This document shows positions 15,309 through 26,477 of a DNA stretch of 41,989 nt, piece after piece. Numbering within the stretch: the first letter of the stretch is position 1; each line of letters begins with the position of its first letter. The position numbers and the translations under genes are program-made. This stretch comes from Chloroflexota bacterium. Its GTDB lineage: Bacteria; Chloroflexota; Dormibacteria; CF-121. The notes under the pieces are model-generated. The model was not told the origin of the DNA and ran no database searches. It saw only the letters and a list, made by a program, of their open reading frames with translations. The stretch is from assembly GCA_005881175.1 (NCBI GenBank), contig VBEN01000033.1:1-41989 (forward strand). Direction: 5' to 3'.

Positions 15309-16937
15309 CTAGCGCCCGACCTCCATGTACCAGTCGCTGACGTACGCATAGCGATCCTCGGACTCGATGGCCGAATCGAGGCGGACCCCATGGATCCGCC
15401 GGCTGACCGCCATCACATACCGGGGACTGTAGAGAAAGACCGCCGGCAGCTCCTTGGCAAAGTCCTCCTGGAAGGTCGTGTAGGCCTTGGCCCGGGCCGC
15501 CACGTCGAGCGTATTACGGCCATCCTCCAGGTCGCCGTCGATGAACACGTTCTTCTTCATCCCGGCAAAGTTAAAGCCGCCCGGGTGGGCCTGCGACGAA
15601 TGCCAGAACGTGTACACGTCGGGGTCCGGTCCATTGTCGAACGCGGTCAGGGTCATGTCGAAGGTGCGCGGGTTCAGGTAGTCGTGGATGAGCGACGCCG
15701 TCGTTACCGGTCGCACCTCGGCGACGATACCCACCTCCGCCAGCTGGTCCGCCACCTTCTCGGCGACCCGTTCATAGGGCGGCACATCGCTCGAGACGGT
15801 CAGGCCGAAGCTGAGGCTGGTGCTCCCCTTGGTTCGGATCCCATTGACGAGGACCCAGCCCGCATCATCCAGCAGCTTGGAGGCGCCGACCGGGTCGTGG
15901 GCCGGTTGCTGAGCGGCGCTGTCGTAGGCCCAGGTAATCGAGCGAGGGATCGGTCCATCGTCCGGCACCGCCTGTCCACCGAGGACGTCCCGGATGATCG
16001 ACGTCCGATCGATCGCCTTGGCAATCGCCTGTCGCACCTTGATGTCCTGGAAAAACGGCTCCTCGGTCTTCAAGTTGAACAGCAGCTCGGCATATTGATA
16101 GGTAGAGGCGGTGAGCACATTCACTTCACGGTTGCCCCGCTCCTGGGCCGCAGCCGATGGGGTGAGATTGGCGAGTCCGTTGATCTGCCCGCGGTCGAGC
16201 GCCTCGAGCGCCGCAGCCTGCGAAGGGAAGCTGCGGATCGTCATCGTGTTCAGCCAGGGCCGGCGCCAGGCAAAAGGATTGCGCTCCAACTGAATACGAT
16301 CCCCCAGATTTGCCACCATTCGAAAGGGACCGGTCCCGACGGGGTTCAGGTTGGGCGAGGCGGACGCGAGCTCGGCGATCGATTTGCCCGCCAGCAGATG
16401 CGAAGGAACGATGTCGAGCAGCTCGAGGTTCGCCAGGAAGCCGGCATTGTGTCCAGGCAGCGCGAAGCGCACGTGAGAGGCATCCACGGCTGTGGCGATG
16501 ATGTCTTTCCAGCTCTGGTTCAGAAGCGCCCCGGGGAACTGCGGATCCTGGACGGTCCGGACGGTGAAGACCACGTCATCCGCGGTCACGGAGGTGCCAT
16601 CCGACCAGCGGGCGTTGGGCCGCAGCGTGAGCGAGTACGTTCGCCCGTCGGGGCTCACCTCCCAGCGCGCGGCTAGCCGTCCCTGGACGGCGCCGGTTGG
16701 CAGCACCCGGACGAGCGGCTCGAAGAGCAGGGCGTCCAGATCGTTGGACCCGGCGGTGGCTTCACCGTACAGCGGGTTCAGCGAGCCCAGCTGACCGACG
16801 ACCCCCTCGACGAACGTGCCGCCCGAGCGTGGCATCTCGGGCGCGAGAACGACATTGCGAAACACCAGCACGAGGACGGTCACCAGGGCGAGCAGCGGCA
16901 CGCCCGCCCCTGCGGCGAGCAGCCCGCGCCGGATCAA
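15309..16937 (-). CDS. ABC transporter substrate-binding protein, family 5 (peptide type)
   Basis: This 542-aa extracytoplasmic binding protein belongs to the oligopeptide/nickel family (SBP_bac_5). An N-terminal hydrophobic helix (about 8-29) has no lipobox cysteine, so it is probably membrane-anchored. The mature part shows the family order: GQLGSLNPLYG, LARWEVSPDGRTYSLTLRPNARWSDG, TADDVVFTVRTVQDP, NPVGTGPFRM, and later VRQAIAKAIDR and FDMTLTAFDNGPDPDVYTFWHSS. No permease or ATPase gene is nearby, so the ligand and partners are unknown. The apparent TTG start at 16937 overlaps the secG TGA (TTGA), with AGGAG only one base away; an internal GTG start is an alternative. Confidence 0.85.
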   Translation of the reverse strand: MIRRGLLAAGAGVPLLALVTVLVLVFRNVVLAPEMPRSGGTFVEGVVGQLGSLNPLYGEATAGSNDLDALLFEPLVRVLPTGAVQGRLAARWEVSPDGRTYSLTLRPNARWSDGTSVTADDVVFTVRTVQDPQFPGALLNQSWKDIIATAVDASHVRFALPGHNAGFLANLELLDIVPSHLLAGKSIAELASASPNLNPVGTGPFRMVANLGDRIQLERNPFAWRRPWLNTMTIRSFPSQAAALEALDRGQINGLANLTPSAAAQERGNREVNVLTASTYQYAELLFNLKTEEPFFQDIKVRQAIAKAIDRTSIIRDVLGGQAVPDDGPIPRSITWAYDSAAQQPAHDPVGASKLLDDAGWVLVNGIRTKGSTSLSFGLTVSSDVPPYERVAEKVADQLAEVGIVAEVRPVTTASLIHDYLNPRTFDMTLTAFDNGPDPDVYTFWHSSQAHPGGFNFAGMKKNVFIDGDLEDGRNTLDVAARAKAYTTFQEDFAKELPAVFLYSPRYVMAVSRRIHGVRLDSAIESEDRYAYVSDWYMEVGR

Positions 16938-17173
16938 GCTCCTGGGCTTACCCGGATGTAGACGACCGAGACCATCACAAACAGGACCACCACTCCGATC
17001 GTGGCGTAAAAGAGGTTCTTTTCCAGGCCCCGTTTGGTGCGATAGCCTCCGCCGGAATCGCCGCCGCCGCCGATCGTCCCGCCCAGCCCGCTCGCCTTGG
17101 GCGTCTGGAGGAGGATGCCGAGCATAACCAGGAGGGCGAGCACGAGTTCGACGACGCCAAGAAATGTCCTCAT
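16934..17173 (-). CDS. secG: Preprotein translocase subunit SecG
   Basis: This 79-aa subunit of the SecYEG channel has two transmembrane helices, VVELVLALLVMLGILLQ and LFYATIGVVVLFVMVSVVYI. They flank a glycine-rich loop (GLGGTIGGGGDSGGGYRTKRGLEK), the usual SecG layout. The ATG at 17173 starts just before the first helix and is preferred over a longer frame. A perfect TATAAT box at 17189-17194 (minus strand) would give a leader of about 8 nt. secG often follows tpiA in related genomes; here gpmI and a plus-strand PLD gene lie between them, and secG has its own promoter. Confidence 0.9.
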   Translation of the reverse strand: MRTFLGVVELVLALLVMLGILLQTPKASGLGGTIGGGGDSGGGYRTKRGLEKNLFYATIGVVVLFVMVSVVYIRVSPGA

Positions 17174-17188
17174 CGCTAGGGCCGCTGA

Positions 17189-17194
17189 ATTATA
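17189..17194 (-). promoter_or_regulatory. -10 box of secG
   Basis: A consensus TATAAT on the minus strand lies 15 nt before the secG ATG, predicting a very short leader. No matching -35 box is seen and no ribosome site lies before the ATG. Confidence 0.6.
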
Positions 17195-17227
17195 CCGCCA
17201 CCCCGCCATCCGCCGACCGTATCGTCA

Positions 17228-17256
17228 GTGACAGATACACAAATCCGTAGTAGTAT
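17228..17256 (+). promoter_or_regulatory. Promoter of the PLD-like lipoprotein gene
   Basis: GTGACA (17228-17233) and TAGTAT (17251-17256) are separated by exactly 17 bp. The GTG start codon follows after only 6 nt, so the transcript should begin at the start codon. This is the clearest leaderless promoter in the window. Confidence 0.7.
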
Positions 17257-17262
17257 GGCCCA

Positions 17263-18306
17263 GTGTACGGCCCGGCCCGCCTCCGGTTGCCCCTCCTCCT
17301 CCTGGCGCTGCTGGTCGCCTCGTGTGTGCCGGGCCGTACCCCCTCCGCGCCTGCCCACCTTCGCCCGCCACCCGGGGTCGCTGTCCCGATCGTCAGCGGA
17401 CGCGACCAGCTGACGCCCCTGCCCGACGGTCCGACCGCGTTTGCGGCGATCGTGGACGTCCTGCGAACCGCGCGACGCTCGATCGACCTCGAGCTCTACG
17501 AATTCCAGCGGCTGGACCTGGCCAGCATGTTGCTCGACGCCCACGACCGGGGCGTCACCGTCACCGCCATCAAGGATCCCTCGGAGCGCAGCAGTACGAG
17601 TACCTGGGCCGAACTCGAGCAGGGCGGCGTCCGGGTGGTGGCCTTCCCGCTCGACCACCTGACGATCGACCATGTGAAGCTGTTGATCGTTGACGGCAGG
17701 CGTGCCATCGTCGGCGGCATCAACTGGGGCACCCACTCCGCTGTGAATCACGACGTCGACGTCCTCGCTGCGGGTCCGGTGGTCGACAACCTCGAGCGAG
17801 TGTTTCGGCAGGATCTGGCGCTGGCCGGCGAGCCGGTCGCCATCCCGCCGCCGGCAGCCGACCGGCAGGTGCAGGTGCTGGTCACACATCCGGGAGGTGG
17901 AATCCGCGCCGCCGCGCTCGCCGCGGTGGCCGCCGCGCGCCACTCGATCGACGTCGAAATGTTCGTTCTCAGCGATCGCGTCATCCTCGACGCGCTCGTC
18001 GCCGCGGCACGACGTGGAGTCAGCCTGCGGGCCTTACTCGATCCGACCCAGCCGCAAAATGCCACCACGATGGCGTTGCTGCAGGCGGCCGGCGCCGCAG
18101 TCCGCTTCTACGTGCAGGCCGGCGATGAGTTACTCCATGCCAAGCTCGGGATCTTCGATCGCGACACTGTGCTCTTCGGGAGTTGCAACTGGTCGTTTTC
18201 CGGATTTACCCGGAACCACGAGCTCGACCTGCTGGTCCGCGATGCCAGTCTGGCGCGGATTTTTCTCACCCGACTGGAGCAGGACTGGGCGGCGTCAACA
18301 TCGTAG
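17263..18306 (+). CDS. Phospholipase D-like lipoprotein
   Basis: This 347-aa secreted protein has a lipoprotein signal: a short basic start, LLLLALLVAS and Cys21 as lipid attachment residue. It has two HKD motifs: DHVKLLIVDGRRAIVGGIN with NWG in the first half, and LHAKLGIFDRDTVLFGSCN with NWS in the second. The bilobal arrangement gives one phosphodiesterase active site outside the membrane, so phospholipids or extracellular nucleic acid are possible substrates. It differs from the PLD-like protein at 6-7.5 kb in being exported. The start is GTG with a leaderless promoter. The stop overlaps the convergent gpmI gene by 12 bases. Confidence 0.87.
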   Translation: MYGPARLRLPLLLLALLVASCVPGRTPSAPAHLRPPPGVAVPIVSGRDQLTPLPDGPTAFAAIVDVLRTARRSIDLELYEFQRLDLASMLLDAHDRGVTVTAIKDPSERSSTSTWAELEQGGVRVVAFPLDHLTIDHVKLLIVDGRRAIVGGINWGTHSAVNHDVDVLAAGPVVDNLERVFRQDLALAGEPVAIPPPAADRQVQVLVTHPGGGIRAAALAAVAAARHSIDVEMFVLSDRVILDALVAAARRGVSLRALLDPTQPQNATTMALLQAAGAAVRFYVQAGDELLHAKLGIFDRDTVLFGSCNWSFSGFTRNHELDLLVRDASLARIFLTRLEQDWAASTS

Positions 18307-19698
18307 GTCGTCACCGGTCATCTCGTCGGGCCGTTGCAAGCCGACGAGCGGCAGCAGCGTGGGCGCGATGTCGCCCAGCTTGCCGGCCTCCCGTAACTGC
18401 ACGCCGGCCGCGCCCGCCAGGATGAACGGCACCGGGCTCGTCGTATGCGCCGTCAAGGGCGCGCCGGTCGCCGCATCGACCTTCAGTTCGGCGTTGCCGT
18501 GGTCGGCGGTCACTGCGAGAATTCCCTGACCGGCAAGGACCGCCGCCCGGATGCGCCCCAGCATCTCGTCAACAATCTGAACCGCCTCAACGGTCGCCGG
18601 AAAGACGCCGGTGTGGCCGACCATGTCGGGATTGGCGAAGTTCACCACCAGGAACCGGTAACGGCCGCCAGCCAACCGGTCGAGGAGCACATCCGTGACC
18701 GGGCGCGCGCTCATCGCCGGCTGTAGATCGTAGGTCGCCACCTTCGGGGATGGAACCAGCAGACGATCCTCGCCCGCAAACGGCGCCTCGCGTCCACCAT
18801 TCAGAAAGTAGGTGACATGCGCGTATTTCTCGGTTTCGGCGGTATGGAATTGCGACCAGCCGGCTCGCGAGATGACTTCGGCCAGGACCCCCCTCAACGG
18901 CTCATCGGGAAATGCGATCTCGGCTGGAAGGCCCTTCTCGTACTCGGTGAACGTGACGAAGTGCGCGAGCGCTGGCCGGTGGGCGCGCGGAAAAGGATCC
19001 CAGCTCGCATCGAGGATGGCATGGCTGAGTTGTCGCGCGCGGTCCGGCCGAAAGTTGAAGAAGATGACGCTGTCACCGTCTCCCATAGCTGGAACGGGCT
19101 CGCCGCCGGGAGGCACGATCCGGGTTGGCTTGAGGAACTCGTCGGTGGTTCCGGCGTCGTAGCTCTGCCTGATGAAGGCAACCGGATCAGGCGCCGTGGG
19201 CCCCGTAGCCTCGACCACGGTACGGTAGGCAAGCTCGGTACGATCCCAACGCTTGTCGCGGTCCATGGCGAAGTAGCGGCCGCTCACGGAGGCGATCCGG
19301 CCGCTCCCAATCCGTTTCAGCTGGGCAACCAGCTGCTCCAGGTGCGTCAAGGAGCTGTGGACGCCGCCGGGCGAGACCAGGCCCAGCAAATGCAGCGCGT
19401 GCCGGTCGCGGACATCGGTCATGGCCTGCAGCAATATCGGATTCCGCTTGAACGATCCATCGCGAATCGCGAGGTTGATCCGGGTCAGGTCCTGATAGAC
19501 GATCCGCCCAGCGCCGATGTTGAGGTGGCCCACCTCGGAGTTCCCCTGCTGGCCTTCCGGCAGGCCGACGGGCTCGCCGGCTGCGGCCAGGACGGTGTGC
19601 GGCCATCGCATCCAGAGCTCGTCCCAGTTCGGTTTCTTCGCGGCGGCGATCGCGTTGCCGGCGGGGTCCGTGCGGTACCCCCAGCCATCGATGATCAC
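18295..19698 (-). CDS. gpmI: Phosphoglycerate mutase, cofactor-independent, with internal deletion
   Basis: iPGM interconverts 3- and 2-phosphoglycerate. Family features present are IIDGWGYR (metal-binding Asp), QGNSEVGHLNIGAGRIVYQ (phospho-Ser), LVSPGGVHS, SGRYFAMDRDKRWDR, FNFRPDRARQ, and the C-terminal metal ligands in NPDMVGHTG and TADHGNAE. The protein is only 467 aa instead of about 510. LTHL of the GGVH helix runs straight into EQLVAQLKRIG, so roughly 36 residues including the conserved FLDGRDTPP substrate-binding loop are missing. The frame also has no ATG/GTG/TTG before GTG 19698, which would cut strand 1; the missing residues TLVLV are encoded just upstream. It follows tpiA. Activity is doubtful unless these are sequence errors. 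Confidence 0.8.
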   Translation of the reverse strand: MIIDGWGYRTDPAGNAIAAAKKPNWDELWMRWPHTVLAAAGEPVGLPEGQQGNSEVGHLNIGAGRIVYQDLTRINLAIRDGSFKRNPILLQAMTDVRDRHALHLLGLVSPGGVHSSLTHLEQLVAQLKRIGSGRIASVSGRYFAMDRDKRWDRTELAYRTVVEATGPTAPDPVAFIRQSYDAGTTDEFLKPTRIVPPGGEPVPAMGDGDSVIFFNFRPDRARQLSHAILDASWDPFPRAHRPALAHFVTFTEYEKGLPAEIAFPDEPLRGVLAEVISRAGWSQFHTAETEKYAHVTYFLNGGREAPFAGEDRLLVPSPKVATYDLQPAMSARPVTDVLLDRLAGGRYRFLVVNFANPDMVGHTGVFPATVEAVQIVDEMLGRIRAAVLAGQGILAVTADHGNAELKVDAATGAPLTAHTTSPVPFILAGAAGVQLREAGKLGDIAPTLLPLVGLQRPDEMTGDDLRC

Positions 19699-19724
19699 GA
19701 GGACGAGCGTCGGCTCGGGCCCGC

Positions 19725-20493
19725 CTACACGCGCGGCGACTGGAGCACCTCAGCTGTCGCCTGAACGATGCGCGTGAACTCGCCGGGCTTGAGGCTTGCC
19801 CCGCCAACCAGCCCGCCGTCGATCTCGGGTTGCTCCAGGAGGCTGCGAGCGTTGGCGGGCGTGACGCTGCCGCCATACAGAATGCGGATCTGCGAGGCGA
19901 GCGCGCCAAACGGACTCTGCAGCAGCCCGCGGATCAACCCCATCGTCTCGTTCGCGTAGTCCGGCGTCGCCGCTTTCCCGGTGCCGATCGCCCACACCGG
20001 CTCGTAGGCGATGGAAAGGTCCGTCGCCTGCCGCAGCTCGACGCCGTACAGCGCGGCGTTGAGCTGGCGTGTGATCACTTCCGCGGTCCGTCCGGCGTCG
20101 TACTCTTCCAGCGTTTCACCCACGGCCAGGATCACCTTGAGCCGGTGCCGCAAGCCGGCATGCAGCTTACGGTTGAGCTCCTCGTCAGTCTCGTTGAAGA
20201 GCTGGCGCCGTTCCGAGTGTCCGATCAGCAGGTAATGGCACCAGCCGGCCAGCATCTTTGGTGAGATCTCGCCGGTGAAGGGACCCTGATCCTCCCAGCC
20301 GGCGTTCTGGGCACCGACTTCGATCGCGCAGCCGCGCAGCGCGTTCGCGATCTCCCAGAGCATGACCGCAGGCGGCATGATCACGACATCGACCAGGGCC
20401 GAGTAGGGTTCGAGGTCGCGACGTAGCTGGAGGGCGTACTCCAGGCCTTCAGGGACCGTGAAGTGCATCTTCCAGTTGCCCGCGATCAGCGGT

Positions 20494-20501
<8 letters not shown>
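19725..20501 (-). CDS. tpiA: Triose-phosphate isomerase
   Basis: TpiA interconverts dihydroxyacetone phosphate and glyceraldehyde 3-phosphate. The 258-aa TIM barrel shows PLIAGNWKMH (catalytic Lys), LIGHSERR (catalytic His), AYEPVWAIGTG (catalytic Glu plus the flexible loop), ILYGGSVTPANA and DGGLVGGASL (phosphate binding). ATG 20501 overlaps the pgk stop as ATGCGTAG, indicating translational coupling. A longer upstream frame is rejected because the protein begins as the family does. It is the fourth gene of the whiA-gap-pgk-tpiA-gpmI unit. Confidence 0.97.
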
Positions 20502-23605
<3,104 letters not shown>

Positions 23606-23611
23606 CTGAAG

Positions 23612-23621
23612 ACATTAAACT
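23612..23621. promoter_or_regulatory. Interlocked divergent -10 boxes of whiA and lgt
   Basis: Only 22 bp separate the whiA ATG and the lgt GTG. TAATGT on the minus strand (23612-23617) is 6 nt before the whiA ATG. TAAACT on the plus strand (23616-23621) is 6 nt before the lgt GTG. The two -10 boxes overlap by two base pairs, so polymerases could not occupy both at once. Confidence 0.6.
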
Positions 23622-23627
23622 GGGTCG

Positions 23628-24461
23628 GTGCTGATCAAGATTGGCATCGATCCGGTGCTGGTGACGATCGGGGGCCTGAAGATCCACTGGTACGGGATCA
23701 TGATCGCCCTCGGGCTCTATGCCGGAATTCAGGTGGCGCTTCGCGACGCCCCCCGACGGGGCATCAACACGGACCAGCTGATGAACGTCGCCCTCCTGGC
23801 CGCGGTCCTGGGCATCCTCGGCGGGCGCCTGTATTACGTGGGGCAGAACAACCCTTCCTTCTACTTGCATCATCCGGCCCAGATCCTCGCGGTCTGGCAG
23901 GGTGGGATGGCCTTCTTCGGCGCCATCTTCGGCGGAGGCCTGGCCCTGGTCATCTCCGCCTGGCGCTGGCGCATGCCCCTCTGGAGCCTGCTGGACATCG
24001 GCGCTCTGGGTTTGACGATAGGGCAGGCGATTGGCCGGGTGGGCAACATCATCAACGGCGACATCGTCGGCTACCGGACGAACGGTTGGGGCTTCGAGTA
24101 CACGAACCCCAACACCTTCGGGCCGCTCAACACCCCGGTACAGCCGGCGAGCCTCTACGAGCTTCTCATCAGCCTGGCGCTGTTCCTGGTGCTGTGGAAT
24201 CTTCGAACGCGGATTCACCCCGAAGGCATGCTGGCGATGATCTACCTGGTCCTCTACTCGATCAGCCAGTTCTTCATCTTCTTTGTGCGCGACAACGTCG
24301 TCATCCTGGGCGGACTCAAACAGGCGCAGGTGACCTCGCTGGTCGTCATCGCGCTGATGCTCCCGGTGATCGCCTACCTGCTGCGAAAACAGCGCCTCAA
24401 TCCACCGCGTGACGAACAGGCGGCCGCAACACCGTCGACCGCGAACGAAGTCGCCGGTTAG
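23628..24461 (+). CDS. lgt: Prolipoprotein diacylglyceryl transferase
   Basis: Lgt attaches diacylglycerol to the lipobox cysteine of prolipoproteins; two such lipoproteins are encoded in this window. The 277-aa protein has about seven membrane helices. Family motifs are KIHWYGIMIALGLYAG, LGILGGRLYYV, GGMAFFGAIFGGGLAL, the signature GRVGNIINGDIVG (usual form GRxGNFxNxE, here with Asp for Glu), and QPASLYELLISL. It starts with GTG and has TAAACT 6 nt upstream. In many Gram-positive genomes lgt lies near the hprK/uvrA region; here it sits between whiA and the uvr operon. Confidence 0.95.
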   Translation: MLIKIGIDPVLVTIGGLKIHWYGIMIALGLYAGIQVALRDAPRRGINTDQLMNVALLAAVLGILGGRLYYVGQNNPSFYLHHPAQILAVWQGGMAFFGAIFGGGLALVISAWRWRMPLWSLLDIGALGLTIGQAIGRVGNIINGDIVGYRTNGWGFEYTNPNTFGPLNTPVQPASLYELLISLALFLVLWNLRTRIHPEGMLAMIYLVLYSISQFFIFFVRDNVVILGGLKQAQVTSLVVIALMLPVIAYLLRKQRLNPPRDEQAAATPSTANEVAG

Positions 24462-24479
24462 AGATCTTGGACCGGGGAC

Positions 24480-26177
24480 CTAGGCAGCGCGTTTGCGGCG
24501 TTCGCCGCGCTTGAGGAGCAACTCGAGGAAACGCTCGGGCTGAAATTCGGCCTTCTCAACGATCGATTCCACCTTGCCGTCCAGCCGCTGCCGGTCCTCC
24601 GCGCTCAGGGTCTTCGCCGTATGGACGAGAATCGGCACCCGGCTCAATTCCTTATCCCGACGCAGCGCCGCGACCACCTCGAAACCATCGACGCCCGGCA
24701 TGACGAGGTCGAGGACGACCAGGTCCGGCTTGTTGCGCAGCGCCTGCTCGATGCCTGCCCTGGCGCTGTCGACCGCGCTAACCCGAACGTTGAAGGGCTT
24801 GAGGATGGCCTTCACGAGACCGATCGCCTGTGGGTCGTCGTCGATGACCAGGACGCTGGCGGGCATCTTGCGGGCGCGCTTGCTGTCCGCCATGAGGTCG
24901 TAGCGGACCATCAGCTGGACGAGCTGCTGGCGGTCGATCGGCTTGATCAAGACCTCGCTTTCCGCGATGGCCAGCGGTGGCGCATTCGGTCCACTCAGCA
25001 GGACGAGCGGGATGTCACGGGTGCGCGGATCTTTGCGCAGCTCGCGCACCAGCGCCGGCGCACCGCTGGGAGGAAGTTGCCCGTCGATCAAGATGGCCAG
25101 CGGCTGCAGGTGCGACGCTTTTTCCAGAGCCCGGGGGCCGTTGTCGACGTAGACCACCTCATACCCGGCTCGCTTCAGGAACGGCTCGATCCGCTGGCGT
25201 GACTCCGCATCGTTGTCGGCAACCAGGATGTCAGGCGGACGTCGGTCATGTTCGACCGCCGGTGAGTTCGATTCCACATTTGCGGCTCGGCTGCCGGTGA
25301 TCGACCGGAAGGCCTCGCCAAGTTTCACCGCGCTATCGTGCAGATACCTGACGTATTCTCGCCGCTCTTCGGGCGTCAGCGGGTGCGAGCGCTCGTCGAG
25401 AAGCACGCTGGAGAAGCCGACCAGCGCGTTCAGCCGCGAGTTGATCTGATGGTTCTGATCCCCTGTCGTTACGACCGGCTGGCTGCCGGGCTGGCTCAGC
25501 ACCGGTCGCCGCTCGCGCTCCTGATTTTCCACGATCGTCTTGCGGACCTGCTCCATCTCTTCGTTCTGGGCCGCGATCTCCGCGGCGAGCGCCTGGCGGC
25601 GCGCAACCCAGTCCGCCGCCAGCTTGTTCGACTGCTCGGTCAGCTCGGCGTGCCGGGCCTGAAGCGCCTGGTGCTCGGCCCGTTCGTTGGCGAGGTCGGC
25701 GTCGAGCGTGGAGGCCCGCTCCTTGAGGCGGACTTCCGACGTCAGGAGTTGCTCCCGATCGAGGCCCCACTGGATCTGGTCGGCCTGCAGTATGTCCCGG
25801 TCCTTGGTCACCATCCCGAGCTGCTCGCGTAGTCGCGCCACCTCGGCCGTCGTCGTCGTGAGCTCCCGCTCTGCCGCTTCGCGACCCTGCCGGGCCTGAT
25901 CGCGGTCACGGGCAATCTGATCGCGCTCCTCTTCGACCCGGTGGATCGCCTGCCGCAACTCCGCCAGCGTCGCGTTGACCGACTCCAGCTGGTCACGAAG
26001 CCGCCGATCCTCGTCTTTGAGGGCCTGCCGCTCGCCAACCCACTGGCGGCTGGCCTGCTCGTGGGCGGCCAGTTCGGCTGAGACGGCCCCCGCGACCGAT
26101 TCGACCCGCGCCAGGAACTCCCGCCCTTGACTGACGGCCTCGCCGAGCGCGCTCGACAGGTTGGGCGTGTCCGGCAC
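24480..26177 (-). CDS. Coiled-coil protein with ATPase-less HisKA-like region and two receiver domains
   Basis: This 565-aa cytoplasmic signalling protein opens with a long coiled coil (about 35-235, rich in Glu, Arg and Gln). Residues 243-292 align with a HisKA dimerisation domain (NHQINSRLNALVGFSSVLLDE, LTPEERREYVRYLHDSA); His243 sits where the phospho-His belongs, but the following E-L-R-x-P is lost and no HATPase domain follows. Two receivers come next: REC1 (about 316-428, Asp365 in ILIDGQLPP) and REC2 (about 441-555, Asp490 in VVLDLVMPG, with DDD and Lys542). It cannot phosphorylate itself, so it may serve as a scaffold or relay for other kinases. GTG 26177 follows the zinc-finger gene by 5 bp. 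Confidence 0.8.
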   Translation of the reverse strand: MPDTPNLSSALGEAVSQGREFLARVESVAGAVSAELAAHEQASRQWVGERQALKDEDRRLRDQLESVNATLAELRQAIHRVEEERDQIARDRDQARQGREAAERELTTTTAEVARLREQLGMVTKDRDILQADQIQWGLDREQLLTSEVRLKERASTLDADLANERAEHQALQARHAELTEQSNKLAADWVARRQALAAEIAAQNEEMEQVRKTIVENQERERRPVLSQPGSQPVVTTGDQNHQINSRLNALVGFSSVLLDERSHPLTPEERREYVRYLHDSAVKLGEAFRSITGSRAANVESNSPAVEHDRRPPDILVADNDAESRQRIEPFLKRAGYEVVYVDNGPRALEKASHLQPLAILIDGQLPPSGAPALVRELRKDPRTRDIPLVLLSGPNAPPLAIAESEVLIKPIDRQQLVQLMVRYDLMADSKRARKMPASVLVIDDDPQAIGLVKAILKPFNVRVSAVDSARAGIEQALRNKPDLVVLDLVMPGVDGFEVVAALRRDKELSRVPILVHTAKTLSAEDRQRLDGKVESIVEKAEFQPERFLELLLKRGERRKRAA

Positions 26178-26182
26178 GCCTC

Positions 26183-26440
26183 CTATAACGGTGGGTTGGC
26201 GTCGGGCTGGCGGCTGACGGCTCTTTCGCCAGCCGCCGGGGTGGCTTGAGATGAGGTGATCTCGGTTCGGATCCTTGGAGCACCCGGCTCCCCTGGCCCC
26301 TCGTGTTCCAGGATCTCGGAGCAGAGGGCCACGCAGAGGTGGCAGATATAGACGTCGGAAGGACCAGCCACCAGACGAACCTCACCCTGCTTCTTGCCGC
26401 AGAAGGAGCAGCGGCGAACCGGGCGGTCCACGGCCTGCAT
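26183..26440 (-). CDS. Stand-alone ClpX-type C4 zinc-finger protein
   Basis: This 85-aa protein consists of the zinc-binding domain of ClpX and little else. [12 protein letters not shown] (Cys11, Cys14) and [16 protein letters not shown] (Cys33, Cys36) reproduce the ClpX CX2C-X18-CX2C spacing and flanking residues closely. The AAA+ ATPase is absent; after residue 47 comes a Pro/Ala-rich, probably disordered tail. In ClpX this domain dimerises and binds adaptors and substrates, so a free copy may act as an adaptor or competitor, but that is inference. The gene lies 37 bp after uvrC and 5 bp before the double-receiver gene, so all are probably co-transcribed. Confidence 0.8.
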   Translation of the reverse strand: MQAVDRPVRRCSFCGKKQGEVRLVAGPSDVYICHLCVALCSEILEHEGPGEPGAPRIRTEITSSQATPAAGERAVSRQPDANPPL

Positions 26441-26477
26441 TATCGCCTAGTGTGGCCCCGTCAGGAGCTGGCGGAGA

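Noticed and set aside
15390-16676. 428-codon plus-strand frame opposite the family-5 binding protein
   Set aside because: The product is rich in Arg, His and Gly without motifs; the opposite strand has a clear binding-protein family match.
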